Shown here: in pieces, positions 60,693 through 64,000 of the stretch
Position numbering within the stretch: position 1 is the first letter of the stretch
Layout of the letters: each line of letters starts with the position of its first letter
Assembly (NCBI RefSeq): GCF_018326425.1
Contig: NZ_AP024601.1
Location: 1,538,001-1,602,000 of the forward strand
From: Polycladomyces abyssicola
GTDB taxonomy: Bacteria > Bacillota > Bacilli > Thermoactinomycetales > JIR-001
Length of the DNA: 64,000 bases
Direction of reading: 5' to 3'
Made by a program: the position numbers and the translations under genes
The notes under the pieces: model-generated
What the model was told of the DNA's origin: nothing
Database searches by the model: none
The model's input: the letters and a program-made list of their open reading frames with translations, nothing else

Positions 60693-61396
60693 CAGTCGGC
60701 CAACGTGTGGACATTTTGGCATTCGGCGCCCATCCGGATGATGTGGAAATCGGAGCGGGCGGCATTTTGGCCAAACATCAGGCCCAAGGGTTTTCGGTAG
60801 CGATCTGCGATCTGACGGCGGCAGAGCTTTCCTCCAACGGGACGGTGGAATTGCGCCGACAAGAGGCAAAAAGAGCGGCTTCCATACTTGGTCTGACCGA
60901 AAGGGTCAATCTCGGATTTCCAGATCGGGGGCTGAAAGGTACAGAAGAACAGATTCGACGCATGACTGAGGTGATCCGACGATTGCGCCCGCGCATTGTG
61001 TTGGCTCCGTACGAGAAGGATCGTCATCCCGACCATGTGGCTTGCAGTCGGATGGTGAAGGAAGCGGTGTTTGACGCCGGAATCCGCAACCGGAAAGTGG
61101 ACGGAGACTGGCCTGCTCATCGGGTGGAACAAGTGTTCCATTACTTTATCAACGATGTTGGACCCGCAGACGTAATCGTCAATATCACTGATGTTTACGA
61201 ACGAAAGATGGAGGCGATCCTGGCCTATGCCAGTCAGTTTGACCGCTCTCAGGGCGAAGTGGACACGCCACTCAATCATCCCAGTTATTTGGCAATGATT
61301 CGCGGGCGGGATCAACTTTGGGGCCATCAAATTCGCGCATTGTACGGGGAGGGTTTGGCAAAGACCCGTCCGTTGGCGATGGATCGGCTCCTGTGA
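60689..61396 (+). CDS. bshB1: Bacillithiol biosynthesis deacetylase BshB1
   Basis: 235-residue PIG-L deacetylase that removes acetyl from GlcNAc-malate. AHPDDVE (14-20) and the later [10 protein letters not shown] are the zinc-binding motifs; [18 protein letters not shown] is typical of BshB1. ATG 60689 overlaps the mgsA stop with AGGAGGGG upstream. bshA follows after 18 bases. Confidence 0.94.
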   Translation: MTVGQRVDILAFGAHPDDVEIGAGGILAKHQAQGFSVAICDLTAAELSSNGTVELRRQEAKRAASILGLTERVNLGFPDRGLKGTEEQIRRMTEVIRRLRPRIVLAPYEKDRHPDHVACSRMVKEAVFDAGIRNRKVDGDWPAHRVEQVFHYFINDVGPADVIVNITDVYERKMEAILAYASQFDRSQGEVDTPLNHPSYLAMIRGRDQLWGHQIRALYGEGLAKTRPLAMDRLL

Positions 61397-61414
61397 CAAG
61401 GAGGCCTCAGCAGT

Positions 61415-62536
61415 ATGAGAATCGGCATTTCATGTTACCCCACACACGGGGGTTCGGGCGTGGTGGCCACCGAACTGGGCAAGATGATGGCGGAGCGTGG
61501 CCACCAGGTTCATTTCATCACGTACAGCATGCCATTTCGTCTCGGACGATTTCATCATCATATCCATTATCACGAAGTAGAAGCGAACCGTTATGCGGTA
61601 TTCAAATATCCGCCCTATGATCTGGCATTGGCCAACCGAATGGCCCAAGTGGCCAAGATCCATCAATTGGACATTCTGCACGTTCACTACGCCGTTCCGC
61701 ACGCCATTTGTGCGTATCTGGCCAAACAGATGACCGGCGGGGCGTTTCGGGTGGTAACAACCCTGCACGGGACGGACATCACCGTATTGGGGGAAGATCC
61801 GTCTCTCAGGGATATCATCTGTTTCGGTATACGTGAGAGCGATGCGGTGACGGCGGTGTCGGATGATCTGGTGAAGCAGACGCGTGAGTCGTTTTGCGTG
61901 GATTCGTCCATCCAACGCATTTATAACTTTGTTGATCCGCGCGTTTACTATCCACGCGATGTCTCGCACATCCGGGCCCAGTACGCGAGGCCGGACGAAA
62001 AATTGCTGCTTCATATTTCCAACTTTCGCGCCGTTAAACGGGTGGATGACGTGGTCCGCGTGTTTGAAAAAGTACAGCGCCAAATCCCCGCCAGACTGTT
62101 GCTGGTGGGCGACGGGCCCGAATGGCCGCGGGTGGCGGAATTGGTGAATGAACTGAAGCTGGATCGGAAAGTGGTCTTTCTCGGGAAACAGGATGAAGTG
62201 GCGCAACTCATTTCTCTCGCCGATTTGCTGTTGTTGCCTTCCGCAAAGGAAAGTTTCGGACTGGTGGCGCTGGAAGCGATGGCCTGCGGCGTTCCGGCCG
62301 TTACATCCAACGCGGGCGGTTTGCCGGAGGTGGTAAAACACGGGGAAACCGGATACCTGGCGGAGATTGGGGATGTGGACCAGATGGCCGCGTATGCACT
62401 GGAGTTGTTGACAGACCCGGTCAAGCACCGTCGGTTCTCCGAAAACGGGTTGAAACGGGCGCGGGAACACTTCAGTGCGGAGAAAATCGCGGATGAATAC
62501 GAAGCGTTGTATCAGCGGGTATTGGCTGAGCCGTGA
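61415..62536 (+). CDS. bshA: N-acetyl-alpha-D-glucosaminyl L-malate synthase BshA
   Basis: 373-residue GT4 glycosyltransferase, first step of bacillithiol synthesis, joining UDP-GlcNAc and L-malate. CYPTHGGSGVVATELG at the N-terminus, LLHISNFRAVKRVDDVVRVF and ESFGLVALEAMACGVPAV (with the nucleotide-sugar EX7E motif) are present. ACAAGGAGG precedes ATG 61415. bshC, the last enzyme, is not in the window. Confidence 0.95.
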   Translation: MRIGISCYPTHGGSGVVATELGKMMAERGHQVHFITYSMPFRLGRFHHHIHYHEVEANRYAVFKYPPYDLALANRMAQVAKIHQLDILHVHYAVPHAICAYLAKQMTGGAFRVVTTLHGTDITVLGEDPSLRDIICFGIRESDAVTAVSDDLVKQTRESFCVDSSIQRIYNFVDPRVYYPRDVSHIRAQYARPDEKLLLHISNFRAVKRVDDVVRVFEKVQRQIPARLLLVGDGPEWPRVAELVNELKLDRKVVFLGKQDEVAQLISLADLLLLPSAKESFGLVALEAMACGVPAVTSNAGGLPEVVKHGETGYLAEIGDVDQMAAYALELLTDPVKHRRFSENGLKRAREHFSAEKIADEYEALYQRVLAEP

Positions 62537-62553
62537 GAGTAGGGAGGAAGAAG

Positions 62554-63780
62554 ATGGACCCACGAAAAGCGGCATTGTGGGTGATGGAACGTCTGGAGTC
62601 AGCAGGATATCAAGCATATCTGGTCGGAGGGTGCGTTCGTGACGAGTTGTTGGGCAAACAGCCGAAGGACTACGACGTCACAACGGATGCCCGACCGGAG
62701 ACGGTACAGGCGTTGTTTCCCCGTACCGCAGCAACAGGTCTGAAGCATGGAACCGTAACTGTGATTCACCGCGGGCAACCGGTGGAGGTGACCACTTTTC
62801 GGGTTGAGACAGGCTACTCGGATCATCGTCGACCCGACAAAGTGGTCTTTGTTTCCCGTTTAGAGGATGATCTGGCACGGCGGGATTTCACCGTCAATGC
62901 GATGGCGATGGACCGAGAGGGGCGCCTGTATGATCCGTTTGGCGGACAGAAAGACTTGAAGGAGAAGCGAATCCGAACGGTTGGAAACGCGGAAGAGCGA
63001 TTCGCAGAGGATGCGTTGCGCATGTTGCGGGCAGTTCGTTTCAGCGCTCAGCTGGGATTTCGGATCACTGACAAGACGGGCCGTGCCATCTGCCGGATGC
63101 GCCATACTCTGAGACATCTGGCCGTGGAACGGGTGACGGCGGAGTTGGAGAAAGTGTGGTCGGTGAAGTCTCCATCCATCGCGGTGCAGTATATACATGA
63201 GTGGGAGCTGTTACCTCATCTCCCGCCGTTTCACCGCTGGGACCAGATCCAAAAGGCGGAACTGCAACCGGCGGAACGGTTTGACCGTCTTACCACCCGC
63301 GAAGGCAGATGGGGGTTATTGTTACACGCCTGCCACGTTCCTCCGGAGCAAGCGGCGGGACATTTGCGGTTGTTGCGTTTGAAATCGGCGGATGTAAAAA
63401 CTATTAGCCGGATCTATCAGTTGGCGTTCGACTGTCGGGATTGGCACCCGATTACCCCGGTTGAGGGGAAACGGCTCCTTCTCCGACACGGGACGGAACC
63501 GGTGTTACAATCTCTACAGTGGAGTCGGGTGATGGGGCATATGGATACAGAGACTGCCGAACAACTGGAAATGATGTTTGAGAGATGGGCCAGGGAAATG
63601 CCTGTACGGCAACTGTCTGACCTGGCGATTGACGGAGGCCACCTGATCCAGGCGACGGGGCGTCCTCCCGGTCGATGGGTGGGACAGGCTTTGGCGTATC
63701 TGCTGGAGCAAGTAGCGTTGGGACGGTTGCCCAACGACCGTTCCCGATTGTTGGAGGAGGGAAGGCGATTTGGGAAGTGA
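62554..63780 (+). CDS. cca: CCA-adding tRNA nucleotidyltransferase
   Basis: 408-residue class II nucleotidyltransferase that adds or repairs the CCA end of tRNAs. AYLVGGCVRDELLG (21-34) and KDYDVTTDA (38-46, metal-binding DxD) form the head; RRDFTVNAMAMD and EDALRMLRAVRFSAQLGF are neck motifs. GGGAGGAAG precedes ATG 62554; GTG 62533 overlaps the bshA stop but is less likely. birA begins 11 bases before its end. Confidence 0.95.
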   Translation: MDPRKAALWVMERLESAGYQAYLVGGCVRDELLGKQPKDYDVTTDARPETVQALFPRTAATGLKHGTVTVIHRGQPVEVTTFRVETGYSDHRRPDKVVFVSRLEDDLARRDFTVNAMAMDREGRLYDPFGGQKDLKEKRIRTVGNAEERFAEDALRMLRAVRFSAQLGFRITDKTGRAICRMRHTLRHLAVERVTAELEKVWSVKSPSIAVQYIHEWELLPHLPPFHRWDQIQKAELQPAERFDRLTTREGRWGLLLHACHVPPEQAAGHLRLLRLKSADVKTISRIYQLAFDCRDWHPITPVEGKRLLLRHGTEPVLQSLQWSRVMGHMDTETAEQLEMMFERWAREMPVRQLSDLAIDGGHLIQATGRPPGRWVGQALAYLLEQVALGRLPNDRSRLLEEGRRFGK

Positions 63781-64000
63781 GATCCGTGAACACCTGTTGG
63801 CGTTACTGATCGAGCATGCCGATCAATTCGTATCCGGTGAGGAGATCAGCAGACAGCTGGGTTGTACCCGTACGGCGATCTGGAAGCATATCGACGAATT
63901 GAGGAAGGCAGGATATGAAATCGAAGCTAGACCGAAAGCGGGGTATTGTCTCCGGTATCAGCCGGATCGGATTGCGCCAGAGGAGATCAAGGCGTTGCTC
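63770..64000 (+). CDS. birA: Biotin operon repressor/biotin-protein ligase BirA (3' end outside window)
   Basis: First 77 codons, from TTG 63770, continue past the window end. They form the N-terminal winged-helix of BirA: VSGEEISRQLGCTRTAIWKH is the helix-turn-helix and RPKAGYCLRY the wing. The downstream ligase domain is not seen. GGAGGAGGGAAGG within cca supplies the ribosome site. Same cca-birA order as in B. subtilis. Confidence 0.88.
   Translation, partial: MGSEIREHLLALLIEHADQFVSGEEISRQLGCTRTAIWKHIDELRKAGYEIEARPKAGYCLRYQPDRIAPEEIKALL

Noticed and set aside
61430-62617. 395-codon open frame antisense to bshA
   Set aside because: Shadow of bshA; low-complexity composition and no start signals.
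1-64000. Insertion sequences, prophage, CRISPR array, origin
   Set aside because: No transposase, integrase, phage structural gene, direct-repeat array or dnaA-box cluster was seen; the window is conserved chromosomal core.

Overview
The window looks like a chromosomal core segment of an endospore-forming member of the Bacillales. The gene order follows the Bacillus subtilis ypbH-to-birA region almost throughout: ypbH-gudB-ypdA-sleB-ypeB-cmk-ypfD-yphA-der-gpsA-yphF-spoIVA-hup-folE-mtrB-hepS-menG-hepT-ndk-aroC-aroB-aroH-trp-hisC-tyrA-aroA-ypiB-ypiF-qcrABC-ypjA ... ypjB-ypjC-ypjD-dapB-mgsA-bshB1-bshA-cca-birA. Base composition is near or somewhat above half G+C by eye, GTG and TTG starts are common, and futalosine-type menaquinone genes are present. 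Together these suggest a lineage outside Bacillus proper, for example the Thermoactinomycetaceae. That placement is an inference. I see no insertion sequence, prophage, CRISPR array or origin.

Layout. 1-4.2 kb: ypbH end, a bacillithiol-type deacetylase, glutamate dehydrogenase and bacillithiol disulfide reductase. 4.2-6.1 kb: the sleB-ypeB germination pair, with an unusually short SleB. 6.6-19.4 kb: cmk, plsC, S1-domain protein, the poorly characterised yphA-YIEGIA-capping-DUF3189 membrane cluster, der, plsY, gpsA, small sporulation-like genes and spoIVA. 19.5-26.6 kb: HU, folE, a tRNA-Pro(GGG), the TRAP gene mtrB, and hepS-menG-hepT split by futalosine-pathway genes. 26.7-29.6 kb: ndk and a YodB-like regulator divergent from doxX, an extradiol dioxygenase and a pirin. 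29.8-40.6 kb: the aromatic supraoperon, which lacks trpE but keeps a TRAP attenuator before trpD. 41-48.9 kb: membrane and DNA-binding unknowns, ypiB-ypiF, the menaquinol:cytochrome c reductase operon, ypjA, and mgtE behind an M-box Mg2+ riboswitch. 49-56.7 kb: an accessory stretch of transporters and regulators (two NCS2 permeases, czrA-czcD, azlCD with an XRE-cupin regulator, a PNPOx-like protein, ypjB). 57-64 kb: ypjC, ypjD, dapB, a D-cysteine desulfhydrase-like enzyme, mgsA, bacillithiol synthesis, cca and the start of birA.

How the genes work together. Chorismate made by aroC/aroB/aroA feeds aroH-tyrA-hisC (Phe/Tyr), trpDCFBA (Trp) and mqnA (menaquinone). MtrB (TRAP), encoded 11 kb upstream, has a clear 10-11 repeat (G/U)AG target before trpD. 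HepS/HepT, the UbiA-type prenyltransferase and MenG supply menaquinone to QcrABC. BshA, BshB1, a BshB2-like deacetylase and YpdA cover much of the bacillithiol thiol-redox system. SleB, YpeB, SpoIVA, YpjB and several small membrane genes mark a spore former, and sigma-G-like and sigma-E-like promoters can be read before sleB and before an unnamed 47-residue gene. The most interesting items are the trpE-less TRAP-controlled operon, the YIEGIA cluster, the hidden small genes and a palindrome found in three intergenic regions.
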